From positions 8,821-23,115 of the forward strand of contig DNHA01000015.1 in the NCBI GenBank assembly GCA_003486025.1: a stretch of DNA of 14,295 bases, given 5' to 3'. Numbering within the stretch: the first letter of the stretch is position 1; every line of letters starts with the position of its first letter. The notes beneath the pieces were generated by a model. It was not told where the DNA came from, ran no database searches, and worked only from the letters and a program-made list of their open reading frames with translations. Made by a program: the position numbers and the translations under genes. This document shows positions 7,294 through 14,295 of the stretch, piece after piece. This DNA is from Micrococcaceae bacterium. Its GTDB lineage: Bacteria > Actinomycetota > Actinomycetes > Actinomycetales > Micrococcaceae.

Positions 7294-9034
7294 TTCACAT
7301 CCAGGCTCCGATCAGCCACACACGGGAGCTCTTGAACAGGTAACGGAACCAGCGGCTCCCCCAATGCCGGCCTCCGGCGGACGGTCAACGACCTACGCCC
7401 TCATGGCCTCCGGCACTTTGGTGTCCCGAATTCTTGGCTTTGTACGTACCGCAATGCTTGCCATGGCCATCGGCTCGGTCACCTCCGTGGCCGACATTTT
7501 CGAGAAGGCGAACGTCATTCCGACGATCATCTTCATGTTGCTGGCCGGCGGCATTTTCAACGTTGTGCTCATCCCACAGCTCATCAAGGCTTCCAAGGCC
7601 AAGGATCGAGGTGCCGCTTATACCTCGAAGCTGGTCACCCTCACCGTAGTTGTCATGGGCACGCTGACTCTGGTGCTAACCCTCTGCGCACGGCCAATTA
7701 TCGTCGCGTTAACCAATAACTGGACAGAACCGATGATTGCCCTGGGAACGGCGTTCGCCTATTGGTCCTTGCCCCAGGTATTTTTCTACGGACTGTATGC
7801 GGTACTTGGGCAGGTGCTCAACGCGCACGGGAAGTTCGCCGCGTTTATGTGGGCGCCAGCGGTAAACAACCTCATTCAGCTGCTGGTTATTGGCTCGTTC
7901 ATCATCGTGTTCGGCGCCTATTCCACGGGTAATCCCATGGACACCTGGAGCACCGGAAAAACCATCTGGCTTGCCGGCGGCGCAACGCTTGGCATTTTGA
8001 TGCAATCTCTGGTGCTGTTGTGGCCCCTGAAAAAGATCAACCTCAAGCTCCAATTCGATTTTTCATGGCGCGGTATGGGCTTACGCCACGTCGGCCGATT
8101 GGCTATTTGGACGCTCGCTGCAATGGTCATCGGCAATATCTCCTCGTTGCTTTATTCAAAGATCGTCTCTGGAGCGACAGCCGCCCGTACTGAGCTAAGT
8201 ACCGAGCAAGCAGCCTCGGTAGCCGGCGAATATGCACTGAATACCTCACAGCTCATCACCGTGCTCCCCCACTCGCTTTTCGCGCTCACGGTAGCCACGG
8301 TGCTGTTCAATGACTTCACGCGCGCCTTCGCCGACAATCGACGCAAGGATATCGGTCCACTGCTCAACCAGGGCATGCGCTCCACCGCGATCCCGATAAT
8401 TTTCTGCACTCTGGTTTTCATCGTTTTGGCTGGCCCCCTAGGTCGGCTCTTCGCGGGTAACTCGGAACATTCGACTACAGCGGCAGCGGCGATCGGCCAA
8501 CTACTGGTGTTGACCGCTCTGGGGCTTCCCTTCAAATCCCTGCAGTTCTTCATGCTGCGCGTATTTTTTGCCGACGAAGACACCCGGACACCGATGCTCA
8601 TCCAAAGCAGCATTGCCCTCATTGGGTTGACCGGCGCGGTGTTGGCGTATTTCTTGATCGCTCCAGTTCATATCGCGGCGGCCATTGCCTTTATTTACGG
8701 AATCACTAACGTCATTTCGGCATTGATCACCCACTATCTGATCAAACGCCGATATGGCGATTACGGCGTTGGCACCGTAATCGATACCTACATTCGCATC
8801 GGCTGGATGGCTACGCTCTCAGCCATCGTCGGCTGTGTGCCATTAGCTCTTTTAGGTGGCTTCAGCTTCGGATTTGCCTACGATTCACTATTGAGTGCCA
8901 TCGTCACGATCTGTATCGTGGGCCTAGTTATGGCAGTCGCCTTTGTGTTCCTATTGCACCGCACTAAAGTCCCTGAGCTCGCCGGGTTCCTCGGTCCGCT
9001 GGTGCGCAGAATTCCGGGTCTCACTAAGCGGTGA
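7277..9034 (+). CDS. murJ: MurJ-type lipid II flippase (MviN family)
   Basis: A 585-residue polytopic membrane protein of the MOP superfamily that moves lipid II across the plasma membrane for peptidoglycan synthesis. After a hydrophilic 35-residue N-terminus there are about 13-14 hydrophobic segments. Family signatures seen: LVSRILGFVR (residues 49-58, with the two conserved arginines), VADIFEKANVIP (71-82, Asp at the position of E. coli Asp39) and LLAGGIFNVVLIPQL (88-102). The C-terminus is basic. The start lies inside the Nudix gene (17-base overlap). In M. tuberculosis MviN carries a fused C-terminal pseudokinase and extracellular domain; here the protein ends after the membrane part, and a separate gene downstream supplies those domains. 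The large secreted-protein gene usually found between Nudix and murJ (Rv3909) is absent. Confidence 0.94.
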   Translation: MSQVPNSHPGSDQPHTGALEQVTEPAAPPMPASGGRSTTYALMASGTLVSRILGFVRTAMLAMAIGSVTSVADIFEKANVIPTIIFMLLAGGIFNVVLIPQLIKASKAKDRGAAYTSKLVTLTVVVMGTLTLVLTLCARPIIVALTNNWTEPMIALGTAFAYWSLPQVFFYGLYAVLGQVLNAHGKFAAFMWAPAVNNLIQLLVIGSFIIVFGAYSTGNPMDTWSTGKTIWLAGGATLGILMQSLVLLWPLKKINLKLQFDFSWRGMGLRHVGRLAIWTLAAMVIGNISSLLYSKIVSGATAARTELSTEQAASVAGEYALNTSQLITVLPHSLFALTVATVLFNDFTRAFADNRRKDIGPLLNQGMRSTAIPIIFCTLVFIVLAGPLGRLFAGNSEHSTTAAAAIGQLLVLTALGLPFKSLQFFMLRVFFADEDTRTPMLIQSSIALIGLTGAVLAYFLIAPVHIAAAIAFIYGITNVISALITHYLIKRRYGDYGVGTVIDTYIRIGWMATLSAIVGCVPLALLGGFSFGFAYDSLLSAIVTICIVGLVMAVAFVFLLHRTKVPELAGFLGPLVRRIPGLTKR

Positions 9035-9132
9035 TTCTGCTCAAATGACCAACGAATGACGTCTTTGGGCAGGTAACATGAAAGATGGTAGGTCAGCCTG
9101 CCGTTCGAAGCAATCAAACCTTGGAGATGCAC

Positions 9133-10746
9133 GTGTCGCAGCCCATCGATGTCGGTTCCGTCCTTAGCGGTCGTTACCAGGTCACCGAATCCGTTTTGAC
9201 CACCGCCGAGGGAGATCTGGTGCTGGGTGGCATCGATCAGGTGCTCAACCGATCGGTCAGCATCGTGGTCGCCTCAGCGGCTAATTCCTCCCAGCTCGCC
9301 ACCAGTGCACGAGAGATCGCCATGGGTGAGCGCCAGGCAAACGTCCAGGTTCTGGATCTGGGAATTACCGAAACGAATCAAAGCTATCTGGTAGCGAATG
9401 TCGCACGTTCGGCCGACCTGCTGGATTTAGTTCTTGAAGCCCAGGACGCACCGTACGTAGAGCCGTTTTTCACCGACACTCTGGGAACCGAAATTTTCGG
9501 TGAATCCCGTCAGTCGGTCCCTGAAACCTATGCGGACGACGCTGAATACTACGATCAGCTGCGCTACGAAGATGAGCCCGAAGAACAGGGCAAGGTTGGA
9601 AACGCACTCAGTAGTGGGTTTGCCGGACTGAAAAATCGTTTCAGCCGCAAAAACACCGCCCCTGCGGAATCCTTCGATGACGAAGATTCGTACGTTGAGG
9701 AAAACACGGGCGACCAGACAGCACCCAATGCTCAAGTCGCCACACCAACTGTTGCTACCCCCGTCACTCCATCGAGCAAGAACGCCGAGGCTCCAAAGCC
9801 TAAGGTGACTCGTCTGGATGACGACAAGGAACCGAACGTAACCGCTACCGCTGCTCTCGCAGCAGCTGCTCAGTCCAAGGGCGATGCGCCGAAAAAGACG
9901 GAACCCAAAAAAGCAGAGCCACAGAAGCAAGAACCTGAGAAACCTGTTAAGAAGAAGGCTGCCGCCGCTGGTGTCGGTGCAGCTGCTGCGGTTGCCTCGG
10001 CACCAAAGGCGTCAACCTTCCCTGCGGCCGCCAAGGGTGTCCCAGCACAGGATATTCCTGAACCCGTAGAAAACGAAGACGACGAGGGCACCTCGAAGGG
10101 TGTCCGTCTGCTCGTCGGTGCAGTATTAGTCGCAGTATTAGTTATCGGTATCGTCTTCGCTTTCAACTTCCTCGGAGGAGCTGGCAAGGATAATACAGCT
10201 GATGCCCCCGCAACGCCCACCGAGTCGGCAGCAGAACCTTCCAAGGAAACTTCAGAGACTCCTACAGAGCCTTCGTTGCCTGCTCCCAAGGTTGATGGTG
10301 TCTCCCGCTTGGTGCCAGGCAACCAGCAGCTCAACGCCGAAACCGATAACACCCTGAGCGATATGACCGATGGTAATCCGTCAAGCACCTACAAGACTTA
10401 CTCGTACACCACAAGCAATTTCGGTGGATTCGCTTCAAATATGGTCTTCATCTTAGATCTCGAAGAAGAATCCGCGATCAAGGAAATCAACCTCGAGGGC
10501 CTAAATGCCACCGGTGGAGATTATGAGATCCTTGTTGGCAAGTCCGATGATCTTGGTGATGCGAAGTCGGTTGCGAAGGGTTCGTTCTCCGGTCCTTCAA
10601 TCTCTATTCCGGTCAAGGGCGATGAAACCGACTACCTTGCCGGTTCCCACGTGTTCCTCAACGTCACCGATCTGCCACGCCGTGCTTCGGGTGCCAATGC
10701 ATCGCGCCCATGGGGTCTGCAGATTGGCGAGTTCTCCGCGAAGTAA
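9133..10746 (+). CDS. Membrane-anchored pseudokinase-like protein with extracellular discoidin-like domain
   Basis: A 537-residue protein that corresponds to the C-terminal half of mycobacterial MviN (Rv3910). I chose GTG 9133, preceded by GGAG six bases away; the frame is open back to ATG 9085 without a better site. Domains: a truncated kinase N-lobe (residues 7-105) beginning VLSGRYQVTE with LGGIDQVLNRSVSIVV, where the usual catalytic lysine is missing and no catalytic loop or DFG is visible; an acidic stretch; a long Ala/Pro/Lys/Glu-rich linker (about 185-315); one membrane helix (about 322-346, GVRLLVGAVLVAVLVIGIVF); a Thr/Pro/Ser/Glu-rich stalk; and a beta-rich domain (about 387-537) of galactose-binding/discoidin style. 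In mycobacteria this module docks the forkhead protein FhaA to control MurJ. The same role is inferred here. Confidence 0.8.
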   Translation: MSQPIDVGSVLSGRYQVTESVLTTAEGDLVLGGIDQVLNRSVSIVVASAANSSQLATSAREIAMGERQANVQVLDLGITETNQSYLVANVARSADLLDLVLEAQDAPYVEPFFTDTLGTEIFGESRQSVPETYADDAEYYDQLRYEDEPEEQGKVGNALSSGFAGLKNRFSRKNTAPAESFDDEDSYVEENTGDQTAPNAQVATPTVATPVTPSSKNAEAPKPKVTRLDDDKEPNVTATAALAAAAQSKGDAPKKTEPKKAEPQKQEPEKPVKKKAAAAGVGAAAAVASAPKASTFPAAAKGVPAQDIPEPVENEDDEGTSKGVRLLVGAVLVAVLVIGIVFAFNFLGGAGKDNTADAPATPTESAAEPSKETSETPTEPSLPAPKVDGVSRLVPGNQQLNAETDNTLSDMTDGNPSSTYKTYSYTTSNFGGFASNMVFILDLEEESAIKEINLEGLNATGGDYEILVGKSDDLGDAKSVAKGSFSGPSISIPVKGDETDYLAGSHVFLNVTDLPRRASGANASRPWGLQIGEFSAK

Positions 10747-10772
10747 CAGACGCGGAATTTTTTACCATAGCA

Positions 10773-10820
10773 ATGCGTTGAGGTGGATAGTGAGGTTAGA
10801 CCTTACTATCCACCTCGCAT
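10773..10820. terminator. 17-bp hairpin between pseudokinase gene and trxB
   Basis: The left arm 10780-10796 pairs with 10800-10816 over 17 bp (one G-T pair) around a three-base loop TAG. It is extended by ATGC/GCAT (10773-10776 with 10817-10820) after a GTT bulge. No T run follows on either strand. It lies 33 bases after the upstream stop and 30 before the trxB start. It may be an imperfect terminator, an attenuator or an RNA-processing site. Confidence 0.55.
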
Positions 10821-10846
10821 TATTAGAACGAAAGGGTTCTATCCCC

Positions 10847-11815
10847 GTGACTTCAGCACTGAACGACGAAATCCGCGACGTAATCATCGTCGGTTCCGGC
10901 CCGTCGGGTTATACCGCAGCGATTTACACCGCGCGTGCGAATCTGAATCCATTGGTAATCGCCGGATCGGTCACTGCCGGTGGCGAACTAATGAACACCA
11001 CGGACGTCGAAAACTTCCCGGGGTTCCCTGAAGGAATCATGGGCCCGGACTTGATGGACAACATGCAGAAGCAGGCCGAGCGTTTTGGCGCCGAGGTTCT
11101 CTTCGATGATGTTACCGAGATGCAGCTGGACGGCGAGATCAAGACCCTGTCACTTGCTGATGGCACTGTCTACCGCGCCCACGCCGTGATCGTTTCTACT
11201 GGCTCTGCCTACCGCGAATTGGGACTCCCCGACGAGAAGCGTCTCTCGGGCCACGGCGTCTCATGGTGCGCAACCTGCGACGGTTTCTTCTTCCGCGACC
11301 AAACTATTGCCGTCATTGGCGGTGGCGACTCCGCCATGGAAGAGGCTTTGTTCTTGACCAAGTTCGCCGCAAAGGTGATCGTAGTTCACCGTCGCAGCGA
11401 ACTTCGCGCCTCGAAGATCATGGCTGATCGAGCACTCGCTCACGAAAAAATCGAATTTGTGTGGGACTCCGAGGTTATCGGGATCAACGGTGAAGATAAG
11501 GTCAGTGGCCTAGTAGTCAAGAACCGTAATTCCGGAGTTGAAACCACTCTGGATGTCACCGGCATCTTCGTTGCCATCGGTAACGATCCACGTGTGGACC
11601 TCGTCAAGGATCAGCTAGAACTGACTTCCGAAGGAACCATTGCCGTTGATGGACGTTCTTCCCGCACCTCATTACCTGGTGTCTATGCCGCTGGCGACGT
11701 TATCGATTCAACCTACCGTCAGGCGATCACCGCCGCGGCTTCGGGTTGTGCTGCGGCTCAAGATGTCGAACACTACTTGGCAAACATCAAAACTCCGGCC
11801 AAGGCCAGTAACTAA
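10847..11815 (+). CDS. trxB: Thioredoxin-disulfide reductase
   Basis: This FAD- and NADPH-dependent cytosolic flavoenzyme reduces thioredoxin. The 322-residue length is normal for low-molecular-weight bacterial TrxB. Seen: FAD-binding VIIVGSGPSGYTAA (residues 12-25), redox-active CATC at 141-144, NADPH-binding VIGGGDSAMEEA (156-167) with HRR at 181-183, and the second FAD motif GVYAAGDV (278-285). I chose GTG 10847 because AAAGGG stands about ten bases upstream and the protein begins just before the FAD fold; the frame is open far upstream within the pseudokinase gene but that part is a shadow. It is followed after 26 bases by trxA, so reductase and substrate are made from one transcript. Confidence 0.97.
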   Translation: MTSALNDEIRDVIIVGSGPSGYTAAIYTARANLNPLVIAGSVTAGGELMNTTDVENFPGFPEGIMGPDLMDNMQKQAERFGAEVLFDDVTEMQLDGEIKTLSLADGTVYRAHAVIVSTGSAYRELGLPDEKRLSGHGVSWCATCDGFFFRDQTIAVIGGGDSAMEEALFLTKFAAKVIVVHRRSELRASKIMADRALAHEKIEFVWDSEVIGINGEDKVSGLVVKNRNSGVETTLDVTGIFVAIGNDPRVDLVKDQLELTSEGTIAVDGRSSRTSLPGVYAAGDVIDSTYRQAITAAASGCAAAQDVEHYLANIKTPAKASN

Positions 11816-11841
11816 TATTTCTCAGAAAGGGGTTCACTCAC

Positions 11842-12165
11842 ATGAGTAACGCTAAGGCAGTAACTGAAGCAACCTTCCAGGCAGAAGTTCTGGATGCCGA
11901 AAAACCAGTCATCGTCGACTTCTGGGCAGAGTGGTGCGGTCCTTGCCGTCAGCTTGGTCCAATCCTGGATCAGATTGCTGAAGAGCATGCCGCAAAGGTT
12001 GACGTCGTAAAGATCAACGTTGACGAGAACCAGAGCATTGCTGCTAAGTATGGAATCACTAGTATTCCTGCTGTATACGTTTTCAAGGGTGGCGAGCACG
12101 TAGCTACCTCAATCGGTGCCAAGCCAAAGGCTGTCATCGAAAAGGATTTTGCTGAATACCTGTAA
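11842..12165 (+). CDS. trxA: Thioredoxin
   Basis: A 107-residue cytosolic disulfide reductant, the substrate of the adjacent reductase. Seen: active site WAEWCGPC with cysteines at 32 and 35, the buried charged Asp in VIVDFWAEW (Asp26), and the cis-proline loop TSIPAVYVF (Pro76). AGAAAGGGG stands some ten bases before the ATG. The gene corresponds to mycobacterial trxC (Rv3914) by position. The cell-wall amidase gene (cwlM) that follows there is not present here; a strong terminator comes 15 bases after the stop. Confidence 0.97.
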   Translation: MSNAKAVTEATFQAEVLDAEKPVIVDFWAEWCGPCRQLGPILDQIAEEHAAKVDVVKINVDENQSIAAKYGITSIPAVYVFKGGEHVATSIGAKPKAVIEKDFAEYL

Positions 12166-12180
12166 ATCCTAAGCTGTTCC

Positions 12181-12218
12181 AAAATAGGCGTTGAACTTTC
12201 GAGTTCAACGCCTATTTT
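12181..12218. terminator. Perfect bidirectional terminator after trxA
   Basis: A perfect 17-bp stem (12181-12197 with 12202-12218) is capped by a TTCG tetraloop. The arms begin AAAATAGGC and end GCCTATTTT, so a U run forms in RNA from either strand. It closes trxA and would equally stop a minus-strand gene arriving from the right, as expected between convergent trxA and parB. The intact coding region of the window ends here. Confidence 0.95.
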
Positions 12219-12441
12219 CATCCCTACACATGGTCGAGGCTACAGTCATGACGTCAGGAAATCAGTATTTGCTAGTTTTAGTAAAATAACAACGTATTTT
12301 ATTTTCATCGACAATATTTTTCCGCCTTATCGGTAATCATCCCTCTTTCCTAGCAAAAAACGATCAAGGAGGAATCGCAAGTACCTACTTTCGTTCTTTA
12401 CACTTTCAGAACCTATTCACGATATTTAGCTGCCCGCAGTA
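12219..12441. other. AT-rich gene-free stretch
   Basis: About 220 bases with no open frame of note on either strand, clearly more AT-rich than the genes on its left. An AAGGAGGA string at 12366-12373 has no start codon at a useful distance. I see no repeat, attachment site or RNA structure that I can defend. Confidence 0.6.
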
Positions 12442-13300
12442 TTACGCATCATCGGGATGTTGTCCTTCGACAAAATTGTTCAAGGCTCGGTAGTCCAAGT
12501 TAGCCGCCTAAAAATCACCCATCCCCATTAACACGTCAAAGCTGGCCGACGGGTTTTTCGTACGTCGAACTCAAATGCGTCTGGCAGGTAGATGCAAGTT
12601 CTAGAGTTCCAAATCCTATGCAAGCCCGCTAGTCTGTTCGCGCGTGTTCATGGCCAGAATTTATTTTCCTCATGCGATGGCACCTCCCGGTCCTCAGTTT
12701 GGAACACCTCGCTACCGTATCGACAGATGGCTGGGAACAGAACCGTACCTGCTGGCTATACACGGTCCTAAAAATCCGCAATTTGGTACTGCTATTTTCT
12801 CTGACGCTGGACATTATGAAGCTTTGCAGAATAGTCATTCGCTGCACGGATCGCAGTGCTCTTGCCTCTAAAATGTATATACGGGTTGTATATTGATCTG
12901 CCAGGCTCAGCTTGCAGTCGTTCGTCATTGGCCGGTATTGGAAAGGTATTTCTTGTCCAGAGTTGCCTCCAACGAATTAATAGATGGATGCTACTCTTTC
13001 GTGGACGGAATGGCTTCCCCGGAGTTTGGCTCTACAGGATAGATGCCGACAGTTTTCTCTGGCAAAGTCCATCTTCCAAATAGGCGTGGCACACTTGGCC
13101 TACGAGGATATCTTCGTCCACGGGTCAGAACACGGATTACGGAATTGAAGTATCCGTTGTGATCGACTGCCGGGTCGGTGATTTACGTGCGGTGGCGTGT
13201 AGCCTCTCCACTAGTTACGTGCCCACCGGAAGATTAACTTTAGTTCGTGAAACTCCTGTGATTAGCGGACCCGAGGAGCTGGTGAAGACCAACCACCAGA
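12442..13300 (-). pseudogene. Degenerate parB-like relic (chromosome partition protein)
   Basis: No intact gene exists, but one minus-strand frame keeps a series of ParB-like fragments in the family's order. GLHQLLGSAN (13290-13261) matches the N-terminal GLGRGLGSLI. RRYPR (13116-13102) matches the RQPR box, EKTVG (13059-13045) the REVGV segment, EATLD (12969-12955) the EAGLD segment, and NIQ (about 12894-12886) the ENIQR box. IL...GL (12660-12622) sits where VLSAGHARALLGL belongs, VRRT (12570-12559) matches VRAT, and ANLDYRALNNF (12504-12472) matches the dimerisation-domain end. More than ten stops break the frame and the helix-turn-helix is unreadable. About 280 codons remain, shorter than usual. 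Synteny next to trxA and the parS sites agree. ParB binds parS and spreads to segregate origins; this copy could not. Each match is weak; the shared frame and order carry the case. Confidence 0.55.
13240..13253. other. Half parS-like sequence
   Basis: TTAGTTCGTGAAAC keeps the right half of parS (CGTGAAAC, 13246-13253) intact while the left half differs at five of six positions. It lies near the start of the parB relic. It could be a decayed third site, or chance. Confidence 0.2.
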
Positions 13301-13653
13301 ATGAAGTTTCGTATCTCGTGTCCTCCTGAGCCGGTCCTTGCGACAGATCATCAATGTCGAGGGGATCCTTATATCCAAGAGTGGCGGAGCTGTCTGGGCC
13401 TAAGCTATCAGTTCTAACTTAGACATAATCTACTCCCCCGAAATGGTATCAATAGACAATACGGAAGTGCCCATGTCCGCGGTTATTCTGCCATACAGCG
13501 ATGGCAGGAAATTGGGCCCATAGTTGAGCAGAGTCGTATGGATATTGCTCCTAAACTGATGACAGGGCAGCGTCGTTACCTGGAATACTGGATGGTTCTC
13601 ACGCTCCAGATATTCAGCCAGGATGGTTTTTGCCGATTGAATACGCACGGAAT

Positions 13654-13667
13654 GTTTCACGTGAAAC
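13654..13667. promoter_or_regulatory. parS centromere site
   Basis: GTTTCACGTGAAAC, the perfect 14-base palindromic core bound by chromosomal ParB; in the 16-base form it matches 15 of 16 (last base G instead of A). Such sites cluster around bacterial origins, which fits the synteny. Read on the minus strand it encodes VSRET in the parA relic frame. Confidence 0.93.
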
Positions 13668-13734
13668 GTAGCCACAAATAGCTATGACGCATTCACCCTA
13701 CAGCTCTGCCTCGCTATCGACGGGATAGGTGTTT

Positions 13735-13748
13735 GTTTCACGTGAAAC
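13735..13748. promoter_or_regulatory. parS centromere site (full consensus)
   Basis: GTTTCACGTGAAAC with flanking T and A gives the full 16-base consensus TGTTTCACGTGAAACA at 13734-13749. It lies 81 bases (27 codons) from the other site, in the same reading frame of the parA relic. Its perfect state contrasts with the ruined coding sequence around it. Confidence 0.95.
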
Positions 13749-13796
13749 ACTCCCCCGAACGGCCGAGACTATCAGGAGTAGGAAGTCAGCAACCAT

Positions 13797-14132
13797 AAAT
13801 CCCGGACAGTATTCGTAGATAATTAGCCTTCATTAGCAGCCTGGAAGAATCGAAACTCTACGCACTTATTGCTACCGCTGGCGGTTACTAACCATCAGGC
13901 ATTACGATGACCAATAAATCATGGCCTTCGCAGTTCAGGTTCTAGGCGTGCCAGATATCTAGCCGTACACAACCACGGCCTAGCTATATAGACGGACACA
14001 AGTGCTTCTCTAAGATGAATCTGTGCGGGCTTCTTACTTCGAAGCAATGGGACTCGACCAACACGACCTCAACAGTAGAGTTTCAAATAGCTATGATTCC
14101 ATCAGTGTCCAGTGCTTACGATGAACGGTATC
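13797..14132. other. Gene-free stretch between parA and rsmG relics
   Basis: No frame of note on either strand, and no repeat, tRNA or promoter that I can support. It would be the 3' end of rsmG and the parA upstream region in related genomes, but I cannot align it to either. Confidence 0.4.
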
Positions 14133-14295
14133 GCGTGACACGATGACAGGACCATCCCACCGATTTTTAGCCACCCTTATTAGACCACCTAGTTGGCCAG
14201 TCATGGGACAACCGGCGGGCCTGCGCCCGTGGGCTTCCTAGGCTGTGTTTGATCAACGCAAGTACTACGTCAACGCGGAGGTTCAGCAACATGGG
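14133..14295 (-). pseudogene. Possible 3' relic of rsmG (16S rRNA methyltransferase G)
   Basis: At the window edge on the minus strand, VLALIK (14265-14248) resembles the VVAIKG block near the end of RsmG, QLGGL (14195-14181) resembles KLGGV, and PVIVSR (14150-14133) resembles the terminal PTTVVR. The last two share a frame; the first is in another, so a frameshift or chance match must be accepted. Stops break the frame. The position upstream of parA is where rsmG (gidB) belongs in actinobacteria. The gene continues outside the window, where it could be checked. RsmG methylates G527 of 16S rRNA; this copy would not be functional. Confidence 0.35.

Larger units (their letters stand above)
13301..13796 (-). 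pseudogene. Degenerate parA-like relic (partition ATPase)
   Basis: An in-frame ATG at 13796 opens a short frame that reads through both parS sites as VSRET (13748 and 13667), an N-terminal motif I know from actinobacterial ParA proteins. In the same frame, IGKN (about 13637-13626) stands where the deviant Walker A VGKT is expected. The same frame recovers at DPLDIDDLSQGPAQEDTR (13367-13314), which aligns without gaps to the ParA C-terminus DPxSxGALSYREAAQEIAR at DP, LS, AQE and R. Stops interrupt the frame (first after SEAEL), and only about 160 codons lie between the ends, so around half the gene is missing. ParA is the ATPase that moves ParB-parS complexes. The C-terminal match is the strongest single piece of evidence in this region; the Walker A match alone would not convince. 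Confidence 0.5.

Noticed and set aside
9085..9132. Earlier start for the pseudokinase-like protein
   Set aside because: ATG 9085 lacks a clear ribosome binding site, while GTG 9133 has GGAG six bases upstream and begins just before the conserved domain.
10505..10846. N-terminal extension of TrxB
   Set aside because: It overlaps the pseudokinase gene and the 10773-10820 hairpin; GTG 10847 starts the normal-length enzyme.
12366..12373. AAGGAGGA ribosome-site-like string
   Set aside because: No start codon follows within a workable distance and no open frame continues.
12721..12735. Nucleotide similarity to the ParB helix-turn-helix segment (near SNTVR codons)
   Set aside because: The match is out of the frame shared by the other parB-like fragments and may be chance; not used as evidence.
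12629..12928. 99-aa minus-strand frame and overlapping short plus-strand frames
   Set aside because: They are in other frames than the parB-like series, lack ribosome binding sites, and have no recognisable features.
13430..13675. 81-aa minus-strand frame containing FHVKH
   Set aside because: It is out of frame with the parA-like motifs, has no ribosome binding site, and overlaps a parS palindrome by chance of frame.
12219..14295. CRISPR array, tRNA, insertion sequence or DnaA-box cluster in the gene-free region
   Set aside because: No repeated units, cloverleaf, terminal inverted repeats or TTATCCACA-type boxes were found by eye.

Overview
The window looks like the terminus-facing flank of an actinobacterial origin region, most likely from a Micrococcaceae relative (Arthrobacter/Glutamicibacter type). 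The evidence is protein style, moderate-to-high GC coding sequence, GTG starts, an actinobacterial-type inositol-3-phosphate synthase, and the order pcnA (divergent) / Nudix / murJ / pseudokinase / trxB / trxA. This is the order of Mycobacterium tuberculosis Rv3907c-Rv3914 next to parB-parA-rsmG, with some genes missing.

Layout: (1) 1-2888 (+): three overlapping glycosyltransferase-like genes (ATGA and GTGA junctions) for a surface glycan; the first is cut by the window edge and resembles bacterial polysialyltransferases. (2) 3183-4268 (+): ino1 with a strong terminator. (3) 4468-4944 (-): three unrecognised small ORFs with good ribosome binding sites, two of them coupled by TAATG, and a hairpin covering the ribosome binding site of the middle one. 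(4) 5178-6629 (-): CCA-adding enzyme. (5) 6754-12165 (+): Nudix hydrolase, MurJ lipid II flippase, a membrane-anchored pseudokinase-like protein, thioredoxin reductase and thioredoxin. They link cell-wall precursor export and its control with redox homeostasis. A perfect 17-bp bidirectional terminator closes the block at 12218.

(6) 12219-14295 contains no intact gene. In the expected order and strand I can still read what look like remains of parB, parA and the 3' end of rsmG. Motif fragments recur in one constant frame for each of parB and parA, but many in-frame stops interrupt them. Two parS centromere sites (GTTTCACGTGAAAC) at 13654 and 13735 are intact inside this ruined stretch. That contrast is the most interesting observation here. 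It may mean a decayed or duplicated partition locus whose centromere sites are still selected, or a corrupted/altered sequence. Calls in this last region come from by-eye motif alignment and need a profile search.
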